64,000 nt of DNA from Erpobdella octoculata (Eukaryota; Annelida; Clitellata; Hirudinida; Erpobdellidae), in the NCBI GenBank assembly GCA_963978895.1, contig OZ022239.1, positions 16,580,470 through 16,644,469 of the forward strand, written 5' to 3'. Every line of letters begins with the position of its first letter. Positions within the stretch are counted from its first letter, which is position 1. Shown in pieces: positions 27,121-38,391 of this stretch. Position numbers and translations under genes: made by a program. Below the pieces are notes generated by a model. It was not told the origin of the DNA, ran no database searches, and saw only the letters and a program-made list of their open reading frames with translations.

Positions 27121-28670
27121 GACCTAATTGATAGGATTAGTTATTATTCTTCGGGCTTCGAAGTTGCCACATTCGCTGGCCTCCTGTTAGTGCCAACTTC
27201 ATCCAAGTCCAACGGCGACTCTGCCTCTGCTCCTCTTTTGGAAGCACACACACGTTAAAATTTACATTAATTACACGATTTCATGGCGTTTTACATGTTT
27301 ATGATGTACATCCTTCCTTTCAGAGTCACCAGTCAATTTAAAAATAAATTATTTTTTATTATTTTAACTAAAATTAATGTTTTATTATTTTATTTATATT
27401 ATTTATAGATTTTTAAATAAATTATTTCACGAATTTCATGTGTTGTTTAACAAAAAAAAATATTCTTAAATATATAAAATGACGAGTTCCCATTCGATCG
27501 CTAGTCTATTACAATGCAGAGGATATGGTGCGTAAAATGTGTTGCATCTTTATTGCAAAAATGTTCAAGTTTGTAATTAATTCGTTATGTTTTGGTTTCT
27601 TTTACTAAAACCAATTTTCTTTATCAAATTGAAAACAGTTTTAAAATTTTAAAAAGCTGATAATTAAATAATTTTTTGAGTTATTTTGTATTTTTAGTAT
27701 TTATGAGAATGGTACACAGTTGAAAAATATTAATATTTCATATACAATGTTGATCAAAAAGATTTTTTTCATATCTGCAAAGACCAAATTTAAAGATAAC
27801 TACGGTGCTGATAGTGATAGAGAAGACTATAATGGTGAAGCTTGTGATCAAGTACCGTGGTAGCGGTGATATTGATGAAATTAAAACGATTGAGGTGATG
27901 ATGATGATACTCATCATGATTTGCATCATCGGTGTGATGAGGTTTAAAACTAAATTTTGAAGAAGAAAACAGTCCGATTAACTCAACTCTCATTGAACTA
28001 AAGAACTGCTCTTTTGGATACACTAGCTGGATTCAGCAACAACAAAAACTTTATAAACATTTAATTGCGATGTGGAGAATGAAAAATCAGACCAACCCGC
28101 ATAACGTTGAATTTCTTCCACTTCTAAATATTTAAACATTTCAGATCCTGTACAATGACCCCTTAAGAGGTCATAGAAAAGTGTTTGAAAAACAATTCAT
28201 TGTGGTTTTATCTGATTACTAATCTATTTTAAATTATTTTATCTACTTAAATTAATTAACAATTATCTGATGCTATTGGTATTAAAAAAAACATAACATT
28301 TTAATTCGTATCTACATACATTCAGCCCTCAAGTGCAATCAACTTATTTGGAATTATTTTAATTAAATAGCGAATTAAAATATATTCTGTCAAATTAAGT
28401 TTATAGCTTAAATATTGTTTCTAATCTAAAGCGATATTTCCAGTGAAAAAGCAGTTTCATTCAATTACGCGTAAAACCGCTGCTTTGATGGTAGATTTCA
28501 AGATGCTGTCTTAACAGGATTATTTGTAAGGGGATTTCATTTCCAAGGCGTGAATGATATGATTACCACAGTGCTGATAACGATGACAGTGGTGATTTTG
28601 CTTGCCACAGTGTGATGATAATGATGATAATAGAGACATTGATGCAGACAAATGCAGCAGTGTTAGTAAT
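27121..28670. other. Unannotated AT-rich DNA
   Basis: No exon or transposon could be supported. The frames near 27738-28023 (minus) are low-complexity (TGATGA-derived). Confidence 0.45.
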
Positions 28671-28673
28671 GAT

Positions 28674-28802
28674 AAAGATGATGACGAAGATGATGACGAA
28701 GATGATGACGAAGATGATGACGAAGATGATGACGAAGATGATGACGAAGATGATGACGAAGATGATGACGAAGATGATAACGAAGATGATAACGAAGATG
28801 AT
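28674..28802. repeat. 12-bp minisatellite (GATGATGACGAA)n
   Basis: About ten units of GATGATGACGAA. It encodes acidic EDDD repeats on the plus strand and serine repeats on the minus strand; neither is likely to be a gene. Confidence 0.9.
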
Positions 28803-29303
28803 GTCGTGTCATCCACGACAATAATTAATGACAACAGATTGTTATAAATGTAAGTCATAAATTGTATCACGTACACTTCATTTATTCATTCAAGCGCTGT
28901 ATTCTCCCTTCACACATTTTTGTCTTCAATCTATCAATCAATCAAACACAAACAACAAATTCAAGTACATCTTTCAATAGAAATTTCATTTGCATAAAAA
29001 TAAATAAAATATTAAATCACTTATACTTCCTTTCTAGTCTTAAAATATGAAGAAATTGTGTTATTAATGCAGTTAATAATGAGCAGATTTTATTTAAATC
29101 TATACTGTTACAGTATAACTTATTCTAATTTTCGTTAGCTACAAAAGTATCATTTGTTCGATGAAACCGGAAACAATCTGACACCAAAACTAAAACCACT
29201 TTTTAATTGAAGGCATAGTCAATTTTTTAATCAACAAAGCTATAAAGTTTTAGCAAAGACATATTATATAAAAAATGCATACACTAATTTAAGTTGTAAA
29301 TAA

Positions 29304-29585
29304 ATGACGATGACGATGATAATGATGATGACGATAATGATGATGACGATAATAATGATGATGACGATAATGATGATGACGATAATGATAACGATGATGA
29401 TGATAGTGATGATGACGATAATGATGATAGTGGTGATGAAGATGATAATGATAGTGGTGATGACGAAGATGATGATAGTGGTGATGAAGATGATGGCGAT
29501 AGAGATGAAGATGAAGATGACAGTGATGACGATGATGAGATAAGGGTGATGATAGAGATGAGGAAGATGATGATGATAGTGGTGA
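29304..29585. repeat. Degenerate GAT/GAC/AAT repeat tract
   Basis: About 280 bp of GATGATGACGATAAT-like units and derivatives, open in several frames only because of composition. Confidence 0.85.
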
Positions 29586-29589
29586 TGAT

Positions 29590-32240
29590 GCGGGCGACGA
29601 CGACACAGGTGATGTTTTTAACCCAGAAAATTACTCGAGAATTCGAACCATCAAATAAACAATTATTTCGCACCAAAATAATTTGGTAAAAAAACTTACC
29701 CGAAACTTGAGCTATAATTAAAACAAAGACGATTAAAATTATAAATTAGCCGGTGATGCTTTATAACCATGTTTATATTACATCAGAACATTCCACTTGC
29801 AACCATCCTAACAGCTGCTGTTTTGGAATGGAACGCGTTAGAACAACGAAACTGGAAATAAGTTAAACAAAGACCTGCAAATCCCGTTCAAGATATGTAA
29901 AACTAAGTGATTTATGGTGTCTGCTTGTAACGATGGACAGATAAAGGATTTTTTTACGAAAACCCAGTTTAAAACCTCACTGGAAACTTGAATGGAACTC
30001 ATCCATGTCCTAGGGCGGCTCTTATAAGAAGATGTGGGGAGAATGGTGGTAACCGACTTATGTCAAGAGATTATGATCCAGCAATTTTCGATGATTTTTA
30101 TTGTGCTTTTATTTAATAGAAATAAATAACTAATTGAAATAAAAAAATACTTTATGATATAATTTTTTCAGTATAAAAACTAGAAAACTTGATCTTACAA
30201 TCCACCACAAGCATTTTTACTGTTGATTAACGTCCTTGCAAGTCAATTTGGACGATTACAAAAGAGACAAACTTTGCTTAAAAGTTTAACACAATGGAAA
30301 CAGTCAACCCGAGTCAGCAGTCAGCAGTCAGCCTGAGCCAGCAGTCAGCAGTCAGCCTGAGCCAGCAGTCAGCATTCGTCCTTCCAAATTATAATCAACT
30401 GGCTAAAAATTTATTGTTCGTAGAATATAAATTTAAATTCTTTTTTATTTATTCATTGAAAAAATGCCAGAAGGGCTAGTAAGCCACTAACACTAGCATA
30501 AAAAAAAAAAATCACAGACATCCTTAGTCATGGATACAAGGAAACAGAATCCATGAAGAAGTGACAACAAAAAAAAACACCCAGATATTACAGAATAGCA
30601 GAAAAGTGAAAAATAACTCTAGCTATAGTATAAGAAAGTTTCCAAGTTAACTGATTTCAATGATAATTTAAATGAAGAAACAATTCACAACATGATTTTT
30701 GTTGTTGAAATTTTTAATTAACTGCGTTCACTTCGGCATCGACAGGTAAGAGTTGACAGGTTTGCGAACCAATAACAAAGAGTGATTGCTGGGAACCACA
30801 CGATATAAATAGTTTCAATCTATGGTGACGACTGGGCTTTTATGAAATCAATTTAAACTGATTTTATAGACTTCTAAGAAAAACGATTTAACAACTTTTT
30901 CTTAGAAATTTATTGTATAAATAGCTTGACGACATATCCTACTCAGATTGCTAAACCACACTGAGAAAATATTAGTGTTCTCTTGCTTACGAAGTATACA
31001 AACTTTCGAAGGAAACACGCTCGGAAATCTAAATAAAATTTACAGTTATTGCATTATATAAATAATAAACATACTAGTTTTAGTACTAAAAACTCAAATA
31101 AAACTGTTTGGCATTTTTGTACAAAAAAAGTTTGTACAAATTAGTATTGAATGTGCAAGCTCGCCCAGACAGTTATGTAGTTCCGAGGGTCGCATTCATC
31201 AAGAAGTATGCAAGCAATTCCTGCCTACACAACGAATATTTCAAAAAATAACTTTTCTATTCGCCTGCACAACTGATACGAAATGGCTTACAAGTGGAGC
31301 ATGTTAAAAATACTTAATACAAACAAGCGGATTGTGATTGAATGACGATAACCATTATAATATAGCTTTTGTTGGTTTAAGTTAATGTTTTAAAAAATCC
31401 TTCAGAACAACCATCTTCATTTATATTACCTTTTTGATGCATATAATCCGTTTTTATAGGTATGTGCGAAAAACTGTGTCTCCAAACTTGGAATAGGTAA
31501 TAAATGGTAAATGAGTGTAAATAAAATGTATTAATACATGTAAAAATTTGTAAAAAAAAAACCAGAGAATTTAAGATTAAGATAATTGTTGACACGATTT
31601 CTGATCTGATCTAACAAATAAATAAAAATTAAATAAAAATTGAAATGAAATACCTCGTGAGTGCTGCTGTTATCCCGTTAGCCCGAATCTATAATATAAC
31701 AGCATCAGCTGCGTAACAATAAATAATCCAAGTGGAAAGAGAACGAAGACGATCCTGTAAACTGAGAGAGTTTAAAATTACAATTCCAGACTCAAAGAGC
31801 AAGTTCGTAGTCTTACAAACAAAAGTTAACAAAAGTTTTTTTCAACACTCGAACTGCAGTTAAAAGCCAAGGTAGTAATAAATGTAGTTATATAAAACAA
31901 TCGCATATATAGATGTACACACAGGCCTTTCGGTCTGCATTGTACGGCACAGTCATACAGTCATATTACACCTGGTTGGTTACAGTCAAAAGAGTAGCAA
32001 TGGTAATAGTTGCTACTTTCAGAAACATTAGTTAGTTACTGTAGAAGTATGATCTTGTTGTAAATTCAAGTGTGAATAAACGCGCGATATATGAAGAGAT
32101 GATGATCATCATGAAATGATGGGTCCAAGTACAGAACTGAACAGATCTTTCTTCAAATGGAAATTCTGAGATAGTTGTTCGAGTATATGGTAGATGTAGT
32201 AAATTGATTGTTCAATATAGTTAATTGTTTTTAAATCAAT
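29590..32240. other. Unannotated DNA
   Basis: No gene could be supported. It includes a three-unit 24-bp repeat at 30310-30373 that would encode SQQSAVSL in one short frame. Confidence 0.4.
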
Positions 32241-32249
32241 TCATGCAAT

Positions 32250-32250
<1 letters not shown>

Positions 32251-32338
<88 letters not shown>

Positions 32339-32410
32339 CTTTCTTTCTCTTTCTCTCTCTTTCTCTCTCTTTCTCTCTCTTTCTCTCTCTTTCTCTCTCT
32401 TTCTCTCTCC
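32251..32410. repeat. (CT)n / (TTCTCTCTCT)n microsatellite
   Basis: A pure CT run changes to TTTCTCTCTC units at about 32320. Confidence 0.95.
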
Positions 32411-33035
32411 TCTCTCTTTTACCTTTTTACTTCCTTTACCCTCTCTTCTTTACTATCTCTCTTGTTCTCTTTCTTTATTTCCTCATATGTCTTTTTATAT
32501 GCCAGATTTTTAAAAATTCATTGAATTAGTGAAATTTTTATTTCCTTCAAATTTCTCAATCTTTTTATAGTCAAGTTAGTTTGTAGGTTTTGCAAATTAC
32601 AATTCCAAACTTTTTTACAGCTTATGACTAGGTAAACTGTACTGATTGTAAATTGTGTCTCTTCACAGACTTTATTATATAGCATGTTAAACTATTTATT
32701 AGCTAGCTTCAAATTACTTAAATTTCTGACACCTCGACTGTTTACCATAAATTTTGTCTTCGTTCCCAGAGTCAATTCAAAAGCCAAGAACAGTTTCACG
32801 ACATAAGCTGATATGTTGTTTAGCATAACCAGAGGGGTGAAAATTTTAGCAGAAATTTTATCACTTTTTTTTAGCTGATCAGGAGGCAAGGATGATATAT
32901 ACTTTTCTAAACAGTATTTCCTCATTTTTTGCACCTCCGCAGGCACGTAATTCGTAACATAATTTTTTATCTTCAGAATTCCACAAACTCAGGGGGCTCA
33001 GGGGGCCTAAGGGGAAGCTAAATGTTTCTTCTGCT

Positions 33036-33211
33036 GGATGAAGAACGGATATTTGGTGGATGAAGAACGGATATTTGGTGGATGAAGAACTGATATTTCG
33101 TGGATGAAGAACGGATATTTGGTGGATGAAGAACGGATATTTGGTGGATGAAGAACGGATATTTTCTGGATGAAGAACGGATATTTGGTGAATGAAGAAC
33201 GGATATTTGTC
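33036..33211. repeat. 22-bp minisatellite, eight units
   Basis: GGATGAAGAACGGATATTTGGT and close variants repeat eight times without gaps. Confidence 0.92.
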
Positions 33212-33289
33212 GATGCAAACTTTCAAGCAGAAAAGACGCATTTTATATCAATTGGCTTTAGGCACGTAAATTGGGGGGGGCAGGGGGCA

Positions 33290-33523
33290 TAGCTCAGAGT
33301 GACTGACCTTGTTCTGACATTGCCGGTGACTACAGTTGAAAACAAAAAAATTTTAGCTGCAAGAAGCGAGTTTAAACAAAACCTTAAAAGCAGATGTGTA
33401 GATAAACGCATCAATGATCTACCTACAATTTCTTACCATCATGAAGAAGCAGAAAAATTGATTTTAGTTTTTGTAAAGAAAAACGCTATCCTTTGTTTTA
33501 GACTATTAAAAAGTTTTGTTTGA
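33290..33523 (+). pseudogene. Degraded hAT transposase C-terminus
   Basis: The frame starting near 33299 reads DLVLTLPVTTVENKK, then RINDLPTISYHHEEAEKL. It is reminiscent of the hAT dimerisation region (LTLPVT..ERSF.. then RL..LA..SIEHEEA). The ERSF core is lost, so this is a relic. A GGCACGTAAATTGGGGGGGG phrase just upstream resembles hAT termini. Assignment is tentative. Confidence 0.4.
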
Positions 33524-33831
33524 ACTTTAATTGCATTTATTTTTTTTTAATTTAAGCTCGAAACCGTGTACATTAAAGACAATATCAAAACTTGACTCCA
33601 ATGAATGTCAATAAACTTAACTAGATATACTAATCTGCTAAATATATGTTTACAGAAACGCTGCTATTGAATGACTAAATTTTGACCAAAATTATATGTC
33701 AAAACATTTAAATATAACACAAAAATTAAAAAAAAATCTATCGACCCCATTTTGGACTCACCTTTTTTTTTTACTAAATCTGTATCTGCCTCAGTAATAT
33801 GATTAGATTATTCATCCCCCGCCCTTGTACC

Positions 33832-34080
33832 CAGTGGCGGATCCAGAAATTCCTGGTGGGTGGATGCACTTCCGAAATTTTTCACATTCTCCTCAAAAAA
33901 CCTGATGACCGGTAGGGGGATAGTCGTAAATATTTGTTCAAAACATTTTAAACTCACTTTCTTCTGCCAAAAAAGCAACGGTCATTTTCTAAAAACCGGG
34001 TATACTACCCTAAAAAATTTCAATTAATAGTTTGGTGGGGAATGCATCCCCATTCCCTCATGACCCATAATCCATCCCTG
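33832..34080. mobile_element. hAT MITE with perfect 8-bp duplication
   Basis: It begins CAGTGGCGGATCCAG and ends ATCCATCCCTG. It is flanked by CTTGTACC at 33824-33831 and 34081-34088. The 249-bp element has no coding capacity. Two diverged relatives lie at 37085-37555 in inverted orientation. Confidence 0.9.
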
Positions 34081-34094
34081 CTTGTACCTACGTA

Positions 34095-34305
34095 TCTTTA
34101 GAGATATAAAAGGTAAAGTGTGTGTGTGTGTAATTGCTTATCACATCCAAAGCCACGGAGCAATCTAAGCAACATTTGGCATGAAGGTAGTCCTCATTGA
34201 TAAAAAAAGTTTGAAAAAAATCTGTTATTTATTTTACGTTTCATTGGCAAAAAAGAGAAAAAACTAAGCGAAAAAAACCATTGCAACGCCGAGTAAACCT
34301 GCTAG
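34095..34305 (+). mobile_element. Short Helitron (211 bp)
   Basis: It starts A|TCTTTAGAGATATAAAAGG and ends TTGCAACGCCGAGTAAACCTG then CTAG|T. It has a GTGTGTGTGTGT patch near the 5' end and no purine minisatellite, so it is a different subfamily from the others. The 3' hairpin is weakened. Confidence 0.6.
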
Positions 34306-34479
34306 TTTGCTATATGATGGCGAAAACATTTTGCTCCCTCCTTGGAAAATGCTGAATTTTAGACCCTGATTGGCTTCAACACCATTAATGATATAAGAAT
34401 TAAATAAAAAAAGCTATTGGTTTAAAACTTATCATACACAAAATATATGATATTGTTTTGAACCCCATCATGATTCATG

Positions 34480-36878
34480 AATATGGACAAGGCAAGTAAA
34501 AAAGGAAAACTGATAATGAAAGGTGCAGCTTCCAGGAAAAGCGGAAAATTGAGTTTTTCTTCACTGAACAACTGAACAATTTTGTGTGCTGGATTTGTTT
34601 GGAAACTGCGGCCGTTTAAAAAAGTTCAATATCAAGAGGCACTATCAGGTCTATCAGACAAAGCATTCAAACTATGACAAGTTGACTGAAATGAATGTGC
34701 AGAGAAAACTAAGCAACTGGAAGCTTATTTGCAAGAATTGGTCAGTCAAAGGAAAATGTTAAAAAGGAAGGTTGTGAGGTGGCAAAGCTTATAGAGAAAC
34801 ATAGCAAATCAATTACTGAAGACAAGTTTGTCAAAGAATGCGTGAAGAAAATTGTGGAAAATATCTGTCCCAAGAAAAAGCAAGTTTTCCAATATTTGTC
34901 TGGTACGCAACACCGTGGTTCGCAGAATCGAAGTCATCTCCTCTGACATTCGAAGACAACTAGAAGCTAAAGCAGCAACATGGGACTTTTTTCCATAGCT
35001 TATAATGAAAACTCTGACGCATTAGACACTGTCCAGCTTTATTTTTTGGGGTAGTTAATGATGACGTGTGTGTGTGTGTGAGTAAGGAAATACTTGACCA
35101 GCAGAGTCTCAAGGACCAAACCAGAGGAAAAGATTTATTTGCTTTTGTTTGTTAAGCTGTCAATAACATGAAACTATTATAAAAAATGTCGGAATTACTA
35201 CTGATGGTACCCCAGCCAGGACTGGATTAGCAGCATTTGTCTGTAACAAAGTCCATAAAAAAGGGACAAAACTATTAAACACCACTGCATCATTCACATT
35301 CACCAACACGTTCTTTGTGCCAAACATCTCAGATGTAATCATTTCATAAAGCCAGTGATAAAAGCTATCAATTATCATTGTGCTAAAGCCCTGTTTCACA
35401 ATCATTTTCACCAGTTTTTACTCAACATCCAGAGTGAACATAAAAATATTGTGTATCGCAATAATGTCAGATGGCAAAGTCGAGGGTCTGCACTTTAGCG
35501 CTTATACTCTCTTTGAGAAGAAATAGGACAGTTCATGCAAAGTAAGGAACAACTAATAACAGAACTATCTCAATCAATCAATTCGTATTTATATAGCGCT
35601 ATTTCCGCAGTGTTCAATAGCGCTCGGTCATGAACTTATTAAACAGATGTGTTTTAAGTCCACGCCGGAAATCTGTGAGAGAAGTAGAGTTAGTAAGAGA
35701 AGAAGGAAGAGAGTTCTAGAGATAGGGACCAGAGTAGGAGAAAGAGCGTTTAGCAAAAGAATGCTTAATAGTGAAGACGCGAAAGTGACTAAGAGAAGAA
35801 GAACGAAGACCAGACTTAAGAGGGATATGTATTAAATTAGTTAAGTAAAGAGGAGAAAGACAATTTTTTATTTTATACATTATTAAACAGATTTTAAAAA
35901 TCACCCTATATCTGAGAGGAAGCCAATGGAGAAGAACAAGAGATGGAGAGATGTGAGAGGAGTAAGAGGTGCGAGAAACTAAGCGCGCAGCCAAGTTGAA
36001 GGCTTTAGAGAGAGGATAAAGGGTAGTGTCAGGAAGACCATAATATAGTGAATTGCAGTAATCAATTCGAGACAGAACAAGAGAAGAGACTAGAAGTTGT
36101 AGAGAAGGGTCATCCAGAAGTGGACGAAGCTGCTTAATGCGGCGAATATGGAAGTAGCAAGATTTAGTAACAGATGTAATTTGAGGGGTTAGAGACAAGT
36201 TGGATTCAAAGAGAAAACCTAAGCTACAAATCAAAGGAGAAGAAGAAATGGAAAGAGAAGATGGTGGTGGAAAAACCAAAGGAAGATGATTTAGAGGACT
36301 TATTGAAATAGATTAGTTCAAACTTGTCAGGATTAAGTTTGAGACACATAGAAGAACTCCAGGATATAATAGATTGAAGGCAGGCAGTTATTTTATTAAG
36401 AACAGACTCAAGAAAAGAGTTAGAGAAAGTAGAATAGGCATAAGATCCTAATTGGCTGATTGATTGAGATTTTTGGCTGATATTACAAGGTGCCTGAATA
36501 TGCTGACCACTCGCCTTCAGGGGGAAAATGCAGTGGTAACCCAATTGTATTCACATTTCAAAGCATCTCAAATTCAGCTAAATACCACCCATTTTCCTTC
36601 ACAAGAAATCATGACAAATTTTCCAGACATTAAAATCAATGAAGAAATGCAGAGGTGCATTGCAGATATTGTGTCTGATAAGTTTCAAAAACGCTTTCAG
36701 GACTTGGCTGCCATTAAAAAGAAAATTGAGTTTTTCTCTGTAGACCCTGAAAATGCTCCAGGCCACATGAAACTGGAGCTCATTGAGTTGCAAAATGATA
36801 CTGAATGTTGCAGACGTTACCAGCAGCTCTTTCTCATTAAATGTTACTGTCAGCTGGATAAAGACAGATTCAGAGATT
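34480..36878 (+). pseudogene. BED-finger hAT transposase relic split by LINE
   Basis: Pieces in order: a start MDKASKKGKL near 34482; a zinc-finger-like FVCWICLETAAV..FNIKRHYQVY..H (34575-34680); RNTVVRRIEVISSDIRRQLE (34893-34960); TTDGTPARTGLAAFVCNKVH (35195-35255); HQHVLCAKHL..VRWQSRG (35290-35490); then, after a LINE insertion, FLADITRCLNMLTTRLQG and LELIELQNDTECC (36464-36878). This order matches hAT transposases related to the host proteins EPM2AIP1, FAM200 and ZBED8. It has several frameshifts and stops, and the C-terminal dimerisation region is cut off by a MITE at 36879. It is non-functional. Confidence 0.7.
35574..36470 (-). mobile_element. CR1/L2-like LINE 3' fragment in hAT gene
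   Basis: Minus-strand RT C-terminal coding sequence (MCLKLNPDKFELIYF, then after a frameshift LSRIDYCNSLYYGLP, LVLLHWLPLRYRVIFK) ends KTHLFNKFMTERY and a stop. The stop TGA lies at the edge of the 3' hairpin AGCGCTATT..AATAGCGCT (35595-35624). It then ends in ATTG repeats. The N-terminal half of RT and the endonuclease are missing. Confidence 0.85.
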
Positions 36879-37084
36879 CAGGGACGTAAATTGCGGGGGG
36901 GGGAGCAGGGGAGGCAGTTGCCCCACCCCGATTTTTGAAATTTGAACTTTTTTACCTAGAGTTTACTATATATATTTTTTAATAAAAAGAGGGTTTCGAA
37001 AATTTTGGATTTTTTGGAAAAAATTGGTGGGCCCTAAGAACAAGTTGCCCCCCCCCCCAAGGTTTTGCGGAAAAGACGTCACTG
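36879..37084. mobile_element. Probable hAT MITE
   Basis: The termini CAGGGACGTAAATTG and (inverted) CAGTGACGTCTTTT, with sub-terminal poly-G/poly-C and TTGCCCC, resemble hAT ends. No matching 8-bp duplication is visible, so the right end may be altered by the neighbouring repeats. Confidence 0.45.
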
Positions 37085-37555
37085 TCCGGTTTTTGGAAAA
37101 TGACAGTAGCCTAGTTGAAGTAAAATTGTTGAAAAAATACCTACGACTACCCCCTTTCATCAGCTTTTTTGGAAGAAAAAGTGTGACAAATTTTGAAAGT
37201 GACGTATTTGCATCCCCCACCAGGAATTTCTGGATCGGCCACTGGTAAAAGCAACATATTTCCAGCCAGCAGCTGATCCAGAAAATCCTGGTGGGATGAT
37301 GCAAATACGTCACTTTCAAAAAATTTTACAAAAATGTTGATATCCGGCGATAGATGGGGTAGACGTAGGTAATTTTTAAAAAATTCAAAGAATCACTTTT
37401 TTTCTCTTACGAAAGCTGATGACCATGGGGTACCCGTAGGTATTTGTCAAAAATTTTACTTTAAACTACGGTAATTTTCCAAAAATCGGGTATTCTACCC
37501 AAATATTTTTTAATTGATACTCTGCTGGGGGATGCATCCCCCTGAATCCGTCCCT
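37085..37555. repeat. Inverted pair of hAT MITE relatives
   Basis: The segment 37085-37232 is the reverse complement of the start of the MITE family seen at 33832 (CCAGAAATTCCTGGTGGG). The segment 37265-37555 is a direct copy (GATCCAGAAAATCCTGGTGG to GGGGGATGCATCCCCC). The two share AAATACGTCACTTTCAAAA head to head across a spacer of about 35 bp. Confidence 0.65.
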
Positions 37556-37559
37556 ACTT

Positions 37560-38391
37560 CCATCACATGAAGTGCAACCCCTGAGCTTGCCCACCTACCA
37601 GTTACGATCTGACCGCTGCTTTATGTCTGCTAGCCCAGGATTGAACTGACCAGTACAAACACTTATTTTACAAGCTTATTTATTTACCAAAATATAATAA
37701 ATCAATTAATTTGATTATCATTCGATAACTATAATCTGAATCAGAGTTGTCAGCGGATCGTGAGTTTTGAAACTTACGGCGGAGTCATGACAAAATAAAA
37801 ATAATTGGTATAATATAGAATATTTTTTTAGAGATAAATTTATTCTAATATGATATAAGGATGTTAAAACTAAGTGTTTCATAGTTAATAAATATTCCCT
37901 TTCATTGTAAATAGCCAGTTTTTTTATTTGGCAAGGGTCGGACCAGCTCTTAAGAAAGAAGGTGTGTGGGATTGGCAAAAGGTGGACTCACTGAAAACTC
38001 TTATCTGAATCATTATGTATGAAGCAAAATTCATAGCATGCTTATACAAACTGTCACATCAGATAACATCTACAAAGTATGTTTAAAGATCACAAATCTT
38101 TGAATCAGAAGCAAATGTCGTCAAATCCTATACAAAAATTGGTTAGTTTTGATTTGTATTACCTCAAATGAGACTTATTTAGTTCATCTTTTATATTAAG
38201 ATTATTAACATTACCATTGGCATCCTGAACTGCCTTTATAGCACGCAACTGATAAGAGAAATATTCACAGAATTTTACATGAATGCTCAAGCAACCTGAA
38301 CTACGAAAATTCTTGCATTATCAGACTCAAAAATCAAAATTACAACTTGGGCTACAGAAAAAATAAAAATAAAAGAGTTTGAAATAAAGAC
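37560..38391. other. Region downstream of cereblon
   Basis: No gene or transposon could be supported. The cereblon 3' UTR must lie at its right end. Confidence 0.4.

Noticed and set aside
28520..28876. Serine-rich or Asp/Glu-rich ORFs
   Set aside because: Produced by the GATGATGACGAA array; no non-repeat domain.
32692..32946. 84-codon minus-strand ORF near a minisatellite
   Set aside because: Plausible composition but no recognisable motif, and it is surrounded by transposon remnants; not enough to call a gene.
35160..35411. 83-codon minus-strand ORF
   Set aside because: It is the antisense of the hAT transposase relic, which reads TTDGTPARTGLAAFV on the plus strand.
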